Below, piece after piece: positions 1 to 7,276 of a stretch of 64,000 nucleotides of DNA; the stretch's first letter is position 1, and each line of letters starts with the position of its first letter. The position numbers and the translations under genes are program-made. Under the pieces are notes generated by a model. The model was given only the letters and a program-made list of their open reading frames with translations. It made no database searches and was not told the origin of the DNA. The DNA comes from Aeromonas rivipollensis. GTDB taxonomy: Bacteria > Pseudomonadota > Gammaproteobacteria > Enterobacterales > Aeromonadaceae. The DNA lies in contig NZ_JAAILA010000007.1 of NCBI RefSeq assembly GCF_010974825.1, positions 186,001 to 250,000 of the forward strand, given 5' to 3'.

Positions 1-47
1 CTACCACGACTTCTAGGGCGCTTGTCTGCCTTGAGAACTTGTCCCCC

Positions 48-69
48 AACGCCCGGCTCGCCGGGCGTT
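48..69 (+). terminator. Terminator-like hairpin of an upstream gene
   Basis: A perfect 9-bp stem (48-56 with 61-69) closes a CTCG loop. The following U-run is poor. A stop codon at 14-16 in one frame (…YHDF stop) could be the end of a gene entering from the left, which this hairpin would terminate, but four codons are too few to identify it. No gene is visible from 71 to 355. Confidence 0.5.
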
Positions 70-355
70 GTCATCTCTGGGCCCCCGCACAAGCGCCGCC
101 AATAAAAAGTGCCCCTATAAGCGCTAGCGTACAGACGCCCCTGCCGGGGTGAGGGAAGATGGCCCCATCACGAACAGGCGCAGGTCGCGCCGACCGATAT
201 ACGGCCCCCTGGCGCGTCATCCCCTGCGCCCTGGCGTCCCCTGAACCAACCACTATCCGGGCTGATGCGTCGGGGTCCGGGTCGGGATCGGCAACCCCAC
301 CGGGATGGTTTGCCGCATACCCCAGGCGCATTGCACAACATCAAGAGGTAACCCC

Positions 356-571
356 ATGAACAAGCTCCATGGTTTGACACGAGGGGCGGTGGCAATGGCC
401 CTGCTGATTGGCCTGGCAGCCTGCTCCGGCATGTCGCAACAGGGCAAGAGTACCGCCGTGGGTGCCGGCATAGGTGCCGTCGGCGGCGCCGTCCTGACCG
501 GAGGTAGCGCGGCCGGCACCATAGGTGGTGCCGTCGTCGGTGGCGTCATCGGCCACGAGATCAAGAAGTAG
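356..571 (+). CDS. osmB: OsmB-like small outer-membrane lipoprotein
   Basis: The product has 71 residues, close to the 72 of E. coli OsmB. It has an N-terminal signal with a lipobox LAAC ending at Cys23, so it should be lipidated and sorted to the outer membrane. Residues about 35-68 form a glycine-zipper region (AVGAGIGAVGGAVLTGG, then GGAVVGGVIGHE) that matches the OsmB pattern. The ATG at 356 was chosen over an upstream in-frame ATG because it follows an AAGAGG ribosome site and starts the signal peptide. The gene is monocistronic, with its own terminator downstream. OsmB is an osmotic and stationary-phase stress lipoprotein whose exact role is unclear. I could not pick out a convincing promoter. 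Confidence 0.88.
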   Translation: MNKLHGLTRGAVAMALLIGLAACSGMSQQGKSTAVGAGIGAVGGAVLTGGSAAGTIGGAVVGGVIGHEIKK

Positions 572-592
572 GTCTCCCCCTCCCTTCTCATC

Positions 593-620
593 CAGCGCCC
601 GATCCGTCGGGCGCTGTTCT
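593..620 (+). terminator. Rho-independent terminator of osmB
   Basis: A perfect 10-bp GC-rich stem (593-602 with 607-616) and a TCCG tetraloop are followed by TTCTG. It lies 22 bases after the osmB stop. Confidence 0.75.
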
Positions 621-737
621 GCCTGAACTCATGACCTCCAATGCCGGCCGGGTGGCGCCAACTACCTCCTCAGCGTCATTGGCCCACATTTAGTCAGGGA
701 TATAATGGCGCCCTCATACCGACCGCAGGGGAACGCA

Positions 738-1019
738 GTGAGCAGAAAGCCGGACCGCATTACCGCCATGCAGCAGATCATCGACGCCGTGAAGCAAGAA
801 TTCCCGCTCTATCAGCCAGATACCTTCAAATGCGGGCCGGACAACAGCTGCATCGGCTGCCCCAAGAAGCTGATGGAGCTGGTGGATACGGATCTCTGCT
901 ACTGGCAATATCAGATCCAGCGCGGCATTGCGCCCAGCTTCGACGAGCTCAACCGCTTCGGCAAGATGTGCAAGAACATCCGCCGGGCGCTAGTGCGCAG
1001 CGGCCGCATCCCCGCCTGA
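738..1019 (+). CDS. Conserved small cysteine-containing protein, function unknown
   Basis: The product has 93 residues if translation starts at GTG 738, which sits behind a good AGGGGA ribosome site; the longer in-frame ATG at 705 lacks one. It is a compact soluble protein with no signal peptide. Five cysteines (32, 38, 41, 54, 78) are present, three of them in a tight CGPDNSCIGC cluster that resembles a metal- or iron-sulfur-binding loop. That is only an inference from spacing. The rest is amphipathic helix rich in charged residues. I do not recognise a named family. The following gene begins about 70 bases later on the same strand, so the two may be cotranscribed. Confidence 0.75.
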   Translation: MSRKPDRITAMQQIIDAVKQEFPLYQPDTFKCGPDNSCIGCPKKLMELVDTDLCYWQYQIQRGIAPSFDELNRFGKMCKNIRRALVRSGRIPA

Positions 1020-1090
1020 TGCTCTGCATCCATATCTGATAAGGTGTGACCGACAGGCCCGGATCGGGCACAAGCGAGAAGGAGACCAAG

Positions 1091-1465
1091 ATGACCCAGG
1101 AGCGGATCCAGACCCGATATAAGCTGGCGGGCCCCTTTGCCACTCAGGCCGAGTTGGAGCAGGCCATAGCCCGGGCAATAGAGCACCACAAGCAGGACTT
1201 CTTCCCCCTGCTGGAGCGACTGGTGGACGTGGGGGACACCAGAGTCAACCTGAGCCAGCAGAACCCGCTGCGGGTGCTTGGCATAGCGCTCGACGCCACA
1301 GGAGCCACGGGCACGGCCCAGCTCAACTACGAGTCCAACTTCGCCGAGAGCTGCCTCATCATCAACGAATATGACCAACACCAGACCAGCGTGCCTTTTC
1401 GCCTGGAAGGGGATGAGCTTGTCTTCGACCTTGAGCTGCCCATCCCCTGGAATTTCAATAATTAA
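1091..1465 (+). CDS. Hypothetical protein, 124 residues
   Basis: The ATG at 1091 is preceded by a strong GAAGGAGA ribosome site, so the in-frame ATG at 1046 is not needed. The sequence starts with a helical segment containing AIEHHKQDFFPLLERLVDVGD and continues into a strand-rich C-terminal half ending in IPWNFNN. It has no signal peptide, membrane segment or recognisable catalytic motif. Codon use is like the neighbours, so it looks native. No function can be assigned. Confidence 0.75.
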   Translation: MTQERIQTRYKLAGPFATQAELEQAIARAIEHHKQDFFPLLERLVDVGDTRVNLSQQNPLRVLGIALDATGATGTAQLNYESNFAESCLIINEYDQHQTSVPFRLEGDELVFDLELPIPWNFNN

Positions 1466-1534
1466 TACTTCGGCGGTGCGATTCACCTTGTTTATTGCGC
1501 ACTGCCGGCTCTTGAGCACTGATAAGGACATTAG

Positions 1535-1978
1535 ATGCAGATTCACCAGGCAACCTCCGTTGATATCGACGATCTCACCCTCTTGTTTGATGCCTATCGC
1601 CAATTTTATGGACAGGCTCCGGCGCCCATGGCCGCAGCCGCCTTCATTGCCGAACGTCTTGCCAAAAGTGAGTCTGTTATCTTTCTGGCTCGCGGTGAGA
1701 CGGGTGAAGCCATTGGCTTTGCCCAGCTTTATCCCGCCTTCTCATCCGTTGCGATGAAGCGGATGTGGTATCTCAACGATCTGTTTGTCGCAGCATCGGC
1801 CCGCCAGCAAGGAGTCGCGAGAGCCTTGCTAAAACAGGTGGCGACCTTTGCCAGGGAGACGGACGCACTGACGGTCAAACTGGCCACAGCCGTATCCAAT
1901 CTGCCCGCAAAAGCACTCTACGAATCGGAGGGATATCAAAAGGTTGTCGCCTTTGATCACTACACCCAAGGGGTTTAG
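1535..1978 (+). CDS. GNAT-family N-acetyltransferase
   Basis: The product has 147 residues, a normal size for a single GNAT domain. The acetyl-CoA pyrophosphate-binding signature is visible as QQGVAR (residues 91-96), just after the beta-4 strand MWYLNDLFV. The C-terminal part contains the usual NLPAKALYESEGY helix-strand motif that packs against CoA. Family members transfer an acetyl group from acetyl-CoA to a primary amine; the substrate cannot be read from the sequence. The start at 1535 follows AAGGACATTAG. It stands alone, with no operon partner visible. Confidence 0.88.
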   Translation: MQIHQATSVDIDDLTLLFDAYRQFYGQAPAPMAAAAFIAERLAKSESVIFLARGETGEAIGFAQLYPAFSSVAMKRMWYLNDLFVAASARQQGVARALLKQVATFARETDALTVKLATAVSNLPAKALYESEGYQKVVAFDHYTQGV

Positions 1979-2211
1979 CGAGCAGGGTTGAGCGACGCAG
2001 TCTCATCGACCATGGCGCTGTTCCCGTCGCCACAGGCAAAGAGGGGGAAAATATTGGTTGTTCGTAAAATTGCGGCAACCAAAAAGGCAGGTGCTTCGCA
2101 ATAACAGCTTGATGGTCGGCCGTTAAATAAAGAGGCTGGCGTGGCCACTCAGCCGCCCCACTTGGTGTAGGGTTGTCTTCATGCCAACTGAATGAACTAT
2201 CGGGGGTCAGC

Positions 2212-3009
2212 ATGGGTGAGCACCAATCAGCATCAATGCCGGTATTGAATGACGGTGATTACTATGGCGTCGAGCGCAAAAGTGCCGGGGACTTCCCCTT
2301 CTATCGCCAATCCCCAAATGCCTTGTCTGGCCGCAGCTGGGTGCTGATCCTGCTGGGGGTGGTGCTGGGTTTTGCCGTGCTGACGGCGCACATAGGGTTT
2401 TATAAAACCACGGCGGGCGGCTTTGTCCCCGCCATCCTGTTTCCTCTCATCCCCCTGGCCGTGCTCGCCATGGTGGCGGGGAAGGCATGGCGATCGCTGT
2501 TTCGAACACCGACGGGGCGGGATGTCCTCTTTATGCTGGCGATTGCCGGCGTCAACATCCTGGTCTCGGTCATCGTTGCCTTGGTACTGCAGCACCTGTT
2601 CAAGATGAGTGAAAACCCGGTCAACGCCATGCTGGCAGAGGCCTCCAATACGGCGCGCATCCTCTTTTATGTAAAAACGGCGCCCCAGCTCTTTGGCGAG
2701 GAGGTGGTCTCCATACTGCCTTTTCTGGCCATCCTCTGGTTTTGTCACACCAAGCTCAGCCTGAGCCGCAAGTCCGCCATCATCACCGCCTGGCTCTGCA
2801 CCGCCCTTATCTTCGGGGCCATGCACCTGCCCACTTATGACTGGAATTTTCTGCAATGTTTTCTGGTGATTGGGACGGCCCGCATAGTGCTGCTGAGTGG
2901 CTACATCATCACCAAAAATATCTGGGTATCGACAGGCGCACACATCATCAATGACTGGCTGCTGTTTACCATCATGGTACTGCTGCGTGGTGGCCAGGCC
3001 GGCATATAA
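2212..3009 (+). CDS. CPBP-family intramembrane protease-like protein
   Basis: This 265-residue integral membrane protein has about seven or eight hydrophobic segments. The three CPBP (Abi) signatures are visible in order: a paired glutamate in GEEVVSIL, then FGAMH in loop context, then HIIND near the C-terminus. The glutamates and histidines would form the intramembrane active site. The usual arginine of the EExxxR motif is missing, so activity is less certain. The start at 2212 was chosen because GGGGGT precedes it; the ORF could extend upstream to 2173. Family members include prenyl-protein endopeptidase relatives and bacteriocin-immunity proteins. The substrate here is unknown. The gene is followed by its own terminator. 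Confidence 0.82.
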   Translation: MGEHQSASMPVLNDGDYYGVERKSAGDFPFYRQSPNALSGRSWVLILLGVVLGFAVLTAHIGFYKTTAGGFVPAILFPLIPLAVLAMVAGKAWRSLFRTPTGRDVLFMLAIAGVNILVSVIVALVLQHLFKMSENPVNAMLAEASNTARILFYVKTAPQLFGEEVVSILPFLAILWFCHTKLSLSRKSAIITAWLCTALIFGAMHLPTYDWNFLQCFLVIGTARIVLLSGYIITKNIWVSTGAHIINDWLLFTIMVLLRGGQAGI

Positions 3010-3040
3010 GACCAACAACAGGCCGGGGCATGATCACAGG

Positions 3041-3065
3041 AAAGGAGCCTTGCCGGCTCCTTTTT
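3041..3065 (+). terminator. Terminator after the CPBP gene
   Basis: A stem of about nine base pairs (3041-3049 with 3055-3063) around a five-base loop is followed by a run of five T. It lies 30 bases after the stop codon at 3009. Confidence 0.85.
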
Positions 3066-3077
3066 CCATTGCCCATA

Positions 3078-3104
3078 GAAAAGGCGAGGCCCTTGCCTCG
3101 CCTT
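3078..3104 (-). terminator. Terminator for the small minus-strand gene
   Basis: A perfect 10-bp stem (3081-3090 with 3095-3104) with a CCTT loop is followed, read leftward, by TTTTC. It sits 20 bases past the stop of the gene at 3124-3336. Confidence 0.75.
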
Positions 3105-3123
3105 CGCCTGCGTCGGATGGGCA

Positions 3124-3336
3124 TCAGGTGAGATAGTAACGCCACGACCTGCTCGGCTCTGCATAGCCGACCCGGATGCAGAAGGGGGCAAGCTCGTGAT
3201 TGGCCTGCTCCAGGCTGAGGGTTTGGTGGGCATCCTGCTGACACCACTGCACGAACTCGTCGCTGTTGAAGCTGTAGTGATCCCCGTGAAAGGCCCCGTG
3301 AGCCTCGATTAGCCCTATGGCTTTCTCCGTTTCCAT
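3124..3336 (-). CDS. Hypothetical protein, 70 residues
   Basis: The ATG is preceded by a textbook AGGAGG site, and the gene has its own downstream terminator, which supports a real gene despite its size. The product is acidic to neutral and soluble, with two cysteines and an aromatic C-terminus (RSWRYYLT). The segment FNSDEFVQWCQQDA looks helical. No motif identifies a function. Codon use is similar to the core genome. Confidence 0.7.
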   Translation of the reverse strand: METEKAIGLIEAHGAFHGDHYSFNSDEFVQWCQQDAHQTLSLEQANHELAPFCIRVGYAEPSRSWRYYLT

Positions 3337-3444
3337 ATTTGACCTCCTGGCACTGTGCTGTTCCCTTCAAGGTTAGCGAGCAAGTGCGACTTGCGGGGCC
3401 TAATCGGCCAAATCCTTGACCTGTGGCAATCGGTAAAGGGGAGA

Positions 3445-3539
3445 GCAAGCCACCACAGCAGAAGCCATCGACCAGCAACAGAACCTTAAATAAAACAGAG
3501 GCAAGTAGGGTCGATTAGCGAAGCGTAATCGGCCGCACC
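3445..3539. repeat. Direct repeat copy 1 with palindromic core
   Basis: This stretch of about 95 bases recurs at 3822-3914 with scattered differences. It begins with CAAGCCACCACAGCAGAAGC and ends with the palindromic core GATTAGCGAAGCGTAATC and a CACC tail. The core also recurs inverted near 3991. No coding gene spans 3337-4119. Confidence 0.75.
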
Positions 3540-3575
3540 GGTTATCCGGTCGCGAGCAGGCAAAAGAGAAAGGAC

Positions 3576-3665
3576 GTAGGGTGCAATAAGCGAAGCGCAT
3601 TGCACCGGCAACCTCGCGGGGTCAATAACGGTGCAATTCACCCTACCCTGTTCATTGCACCCTAC
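3576..3665. repeat. Palindromic intergenic element
   Basis: The ends are exact inverted repeats, GTAGGGTGCAAT (3576-3587) and ATTGCACCCTAC (3654-3665). Inside the left half is a nested palindrome with an AAGCGAAGCG centre. It encodes nothing and resembles a small non-autonomous or REP-type repeat. Confidence 0.65.
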
Positions 3666-3673
3666 GGTTACCT

Positions 3674-3820
3674 CCCCTCACCCTAGCCCTCTCCCAAGGG
3701 AACAAGCGCCTGCCAACCTGTGCCGTAGCTGTCACGCCATTCCAAAATCGCTGCGATCTGGGCTCCCTTCTCCCACTTTTTGCCATAAAACAGGGGGAGA
3801 AGGGTCAGGGATGAGGGGGA
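3674..3820. repeat. Long inverted-repeat intergenic element
   Basis: The left arm CCCCTCACCCTAGCCCTCTCCC (split here as CCCCTCACCC and TAGCCCTCTCCC, 3674-3695) has a near-complementary right arm at about 3793-3819 with a small indel. Repeats with such CCCTCACCCT/AGGGTGAGGG ends are common in proteobacterial intergenic regions. No gene is seen inside. Confidence 0.6.
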
Positions 3821-3821
3821 T

Positions 3822-3914
3822 CAAGCCATCACAACAGAAGCCATAGACAAGCTACAGAGCGCTGAATCCAACAGGGGCGGCAGGGTCGATTAGCGAAGCG
3901 TAATCGACCACACC
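3822..3914. repeat. Direct repeat copy 2 with palindromic core
   Basis: Second copy of the unit at 3445-3539, including the same palindromic core and CACACC tail. The two copies bracket the two palindromic elements between them, which suggests nested insertion or duplication. Confidence 0.75.
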
Positions 3915-3990
3915 GCAATCTCCGTGGTTATGGATATTTGAGCAGATGGATTACCAGCAGAATCGCGGCAACCTGTTTTCGCGATCGTCT

Positions 3991-4008
3991 GATTACGCTT
4001 CGCTAATC
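3991..4008. repeat. Inverted solitary copy of the repeat core
   Basis: GATTACGCTTCGCTAATC is the reverse complement of the core found in the two direct repeats. It lies 110 bases before the AT-rich orphan gene and is the last repeat of the patch. Confidence 0.6.
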
Positions 4009-4119
4009 AAACCTACGCAACGCTTAAAGCCCTGCTCATGAATCAGGCCTACACGCTATATGCCTTAAACTATTTTAATGTTAACTTATACAAGTTGACA
4101 TCATTCACAAAGGAATGTC

Positions 4120-4851
4120 ATGAATCGATACAATGATATTATTGAGTTACTAACCGAGGTTCACTTCAACATAACTCGGCTTGAAGAAAAATATGAAAAA
4201 GCAAAGAAGGATGAATCGATAAAAGATATACTTAGACCATTAGTGAAAACGTGCCTAGAGCACTTAAGAAGCGCTCTTGAATATTCTGCACAAGATATCT
4301 GGTCATCATATAACAACTGTTCAGCTAAATTATTTTTCCCCTATGGTGAAACTGAAGCTCTATTCAAAGCCAATGTAAAAAGAAATCTTCCAAAGCTTCA
4401 CGAGCAACGAGATTTATATAATATAGTAGAGTCAATCCAACCACACGTCTGTGGGAATAACTGGTTGATTGAATTATGTAAACAAACTAATTTCAATAAG
4501 CATATTTCACTAGGAAGACAGGTACGTGAGAATTCAAAAAAATCAGTTACTCAAATAGGAGGGCTGGTTCGTATGGGTTCAGGCAGCACAGTAACATTCA
4601 AAGACTGCAATTATAATGGTATGCCATTAGGGTGGGGGAAGCCAGCGGTCATCTCAGGAGATATGTCTACTGAGGAAATCAGGAGGAATATAGCAATACC
4701 AATTCCGGTGTCCCGTGAATTCGAGTGGGTAGAATTTAAATTTGAAAACTCAGAACACGATACTTTAAATCTTATAAAAATATCACATCATAAAATCTCG
4801 CAATATATTGAGTGCCTAAGACTCGAACTAAGCAAACCCAAATACGTATAA
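4120..4851 (+). CDS. AT-rich orphan protein, 243 residues, unknown function
   Basis: Base composition is strikingly AT-rich (codons such as AAA, AAT, ATA, TTA) compared with every neighbour, a sign of recent acquisition. The ATG follows AAAGGA. Residues 1 to about 95 are predominantly helical and charged, including EHLRSALEYSAQDIW, which is reminiscent of HEPN-like helical bundles, but no clear catalytic RxxxxH is present. Residues about 150-243 look strand-rich and include GSGSTVTFKDCNYNG and a closing helix. There is no signal peptide or membrane segment. It is single, with its own promoter space and the shared terminator downstream, and it lies between a repeat cluster and parC. I do not recognise the family; a role in defence or toxicity is speculation. 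Confidence 0.75.
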   Translation: MNRYNDIIELLTEVHFNITRLEEKYEKAKKDESIKDILRPLVKTCLEHLRSALEYSAQDIWSSYNNCSAKLFFPYGETEALFKANVKRNLPKLHEQRDLYNIVESIQPHVCGNNWLIELCKQTNFNKHISLGRQVRENSKKSVTQIGGLVRMGSGSTVTFKDCNYNGMPLGWGKPAVISGDMSTEEIRRNIAIPIPVSREFEWVEFKFENSEHDTLNLIKISHHKISQYIECLRLELSKPKYV

Positions 4852-4872
4852 ACACTTATTCACCTCATAAAT

Positions 4873-4898
4873 AGAAAGGGCGCTTTCGCGCCCTTTCT
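4873..4898. terminator. Bidirectional terminator between the orphan gene and parC
   Basis: A perfect 11-bp inverted repeat (AGAAAGGGCGC, loop TTTC, complement) lies 5 bases from the parC stop and 21 bases from the orphan stop. It can serve both convergent genes, although T-runs are short on each side. Confidence 0.8.
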
Positions 4899-4903
4899 GC
4901 TAA

Positions 4904-7198
4904 TTACCCTTCCTGATTTTCCCCGGCCACCGGCTCGGCACCGGCCACGGGTTCAATCTCGATGCGATCTACCCGCTGCAAGCCTCTTGGCAGCTTGGCG
5001 CCGCGGCGGCCGCGCTCGCCGCGGTAGTAGTCAAGATCCGAGGGCTTGAGGGTCAGCTTGCGCTTGCCGGCGAACAGGGTGACATATTGCCCCTGCGGGA
5101 TAATGGCGGCCATCACCATAAACTCCTCCCGCGCCTTGACCCGCGCCGACGGAATGCTGATCAGCTTGTTGCCCTTGCCCTTGCCGAGCACCGGCAGAGT
5201 GCTGAGCGGGAACAGCAGCATGCGCCCCTCGTTGGAGATGGCCATGCAGAGATCGGTCTCTGGCGAGCCAATCTTCTGGGGTGCCATCACCAGGCCCCCT
5301 TCCGGCACCGTCAGCAGCGCCTTGCCGTTCTTGTTCTTGCCAATCAGGTCGTCATATTTGCAGACGAAGCCGTAACCGGCGTCACTGGCGATGAGATAAG
5401 GCTCGCCCTCATTTCCCATCACCAGATGGCGCACCTCTTCCCCCGCCCCCAGGGCGAAGCGGCCGGTGAGCGGCTCCCCCTGACTGCGAGCGGAAGGCAG
5501 GGTGTGCGCCTCCAGGGAATAGGTGCGGCCCAGGCTGGAGAGGAAGACTGCCTGCTGGTTGCTGCGCCCGCAGGCGTGGGCCAGATAGCCATCCCCCGCC
5601 TTGTAGGAGAGGCCGGCCACGTCTACGTCGTGGCCCTTGGCGGCCCGTACCCAGCCCTTGTCGGACAGAATGACGGTTACCGGCTCGCTCGGGGTCAGCT
5701 CTTTCTCGGTCAGGGCCACGGCGGTGGCACGCTCCACCAGCGGGGTGCGGCGATCGTCGCCGTACTTTTCGGCATCCGCCAGCAGCTCTTTCTTGAGCAG
5801 GGTGTTGAGGCGACGCTCGGAACCCAGGATCAGTTCCAGCTTGTCGCGCTCCAGCGCCAGCTCTTCTTGCTCGGCGCGCAGCTTGAACTCTTCGAGCTTG
5901 GCCAGATGGCGCAGTTTGAGCTCGAGGATGGCCTCGGCCTGGGTCTCGCTGATGTTGAAGCGCTCCACCATCACCTTGCCCGGCTCATCCTCGGTGCGGA
6001 TGATCTCGATCACCTCGTCGATGTTGAGATAGGCCACCAGCAAGCCTTCGAGGATGTGCAGGCGGGCCAGCACCTTGTCGAGACGATATTGCAGACGGCG
6101 ACGCACCGTCTCGCGGCGGAAAATGATCCACTCGGAGAGGATCATCTTGAGGGTCTTCACCTGGGGTCTGTTGTCCAGCCCCAGGATGTTGAGGTTGACC
6201 CGGTAGTTCTTCTCCAGATCCGTGGTGGCGAACAGGTGGGCCATCAGCCCCTCCACATCCACCCGGTTGGAGCGGGGAATGATCACCAGTCGGGTCGGGT
6301 TCTCGTGGTCCGATTCATCCCGCAGGTCGGTGACCATGGGCAATTTCTTCGCCACCATCTGGGCGGCGATCTGCTCCATGATCTTGGCGCCCGAGGCCTG
6401 ATGGGGCAGCGCCGTGATGACGATGTCGCCATCCTCCTCGCTCCACACCGCCCGCTGCTTGATGGAGCCCTTGCCGGTCTCGTAGATTTTGCGGATGTCG
6501 TCCCGGGGCGTGATGATCTCGGCGTTGGTCGGGTAGTCCGGCCCCTGGATATGTGTCATCAACACATCCAGCCCCGCATTGGGGTTGTCCAGCAGCTCGG
6601 CGCAGGCAAGGGCCACTTCCCGCGCGTTGTGGGGCGGAATGTCGGTCGCCATGCCCACCGCGATGCCAGTCACCCCGTTGAGCAGTATGTGAGGCAGGCG
6701 GGCGGGCAGCACCACGGGTTCCTTCATGGTGCCGTCGAAGTTCGGCGTCCACTCCACAGTGCCCTGGCCGAGCTCGGAGAGCAGCAGCTCGGAGAAGCGC
6801 GACAGCCGCGCCTCGGTGTAACGCATGGCGGCGAAGGATTTGGGATCGTCCGGCGCACCCCAGTTGCCCTGACCGTCCACCAGCGGGTAGCGGTAGGAGA
6901 AGGGCTGGGCCATCAGCACCATGGCTTCATAACAGGCGCTGTCGCCGTGGGGATGGTACTTACCCAGCACGTCACCCACGGTACGGGCGGACTTCTTGTG
7001 CTTGGAGAGCGCGGACAGCCCCAGCTCGCTCATGGCGTAGATGATGCGCCGCTGCACGGGCTTGAGGCCGTCACCTATGTGGGGCAGGGCCCGGTCCATG
7101 ATGACGTACATGGAGTAGTTCAAGTAAGCCTGTTCGGTGAAGGCGCGCATGGGCTGGCGCTCTACCCCGTCCAGACTGAGCTCGATAGCATCACTCAT
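4904..7198 (-). CDS. parC: DNA topoisomerase IV subunit A
   Basis: ParC is the DNA-cleaving subunit of topoisomerase IV, which decatenates daughter chromosomes. The product has 764 residues, slightly longer than the E. coli protein. The winged-helix cleavage domain contains the catalytic tyrosine in [10 protein letters not shown] (Tyr127). The quinolone region reads [10 protein letters not shown] with Ser87 and Glu91, equivalent to E. coli Ser80 and Glu84, so it looks wild type. The middle holds the coiled-coil tower, and the C-terminal third is the beta-pinwheel with repeated GK/GR blades. It follows parE by 78 bases on the same strand, so the two are probably cotranscribed, with a hairpin in the gap. 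Confidence 0.98.
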   Translation of the reverse strand: MSDAIELSLDGVERQPMRAFTEQAYLNYSMYVIMDRALPHIGDGLKPVQRRIIYAMSELGLSALSKHKKSARTVGDVLGKYHPHGDSACYEAMVLMAQPFSYRYPLVDGQGNWGAPDDPKSFAAMRYTEARLSRFSELLLSELGQGTVEWTPNFDGTMKEPVVLPARLPHILLNGVTGIAVGMATDIPPHNAREVALACAELLDNPNAGLDVLMTHIQGPDYPTNAEIITPRDDIRKIYETGKGSIKQRAVWSEEDGDIVITALPHQASGAKIMEQIAAQMVAKKLPMVTDLRDESDHENPTRLVIIPRSNRVDVEGLMAHLFATTDLEKNYRVNLNILGLDNRPQVKTLKMILSEWIIFRRETVRRRLQYRLDKVLARLHILEGLLVAYLNIDEVIEIIRTEDEPGKVMVERFNISETQAEAILELKLRHLAKLEEFKLRAEQEELALERDKLELILGSERRLNTLLKKELLADAEKYGDDRRTPLVERATAVALTEKELTPSEPVTVILSDKGWVRAAKGHDVDVAGLSYKAGDGYLAHACGRSNQQAVFLSSLGRTYSLEAHTLPSARSQGEPLTGRFALGAGEEVRHLVMGNEGEPYLIASDAGYGFVCKYDDLIGKNKNGKALLTVPEGGLVMAPQKIGSPETDLCMAISNEGRMLLFPLSTLPVLGKGKGNKLISIPSARVKAREEFMVMAAIIPQGQYVTLFAGKRKLTLKPSDLDYYRGERGRRGAKLPRGLQRVDRIEIEPVAGAEPVAGENQEG

Positions 7199-7217
7199 AA
7201 GGTTGTTCTCTTGCTAG

Positions 7218-7240
7218 GGTGCGCCACTGGGCGGCGCACC
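7218..7240. other. Hairpin in the parE-parC gap
   Basis: GGTGCGCC (7218-7225) pairs with GGCGCACC (7233-7240) around a seven-base loop. It lies between the parE stop and the parC ribosome site and lacks a T-run. It is more likely a processing or attenuating structure than a full terminator. Confidence 0.45.
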
Positions 7241-7276
7241 TGAAAGTCGGGTCGGCTGATGACAGAGGCCATTGGC

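Noticed and set aside
5087..7243. 718-codon open frame on the plus strand opposite parC
   Set aside because: It is a shadow of parC: GC-rich third positions keep the opposite frame open. The translation is His/Gln/Gly-rich without domains, while parC is complete and conserved.
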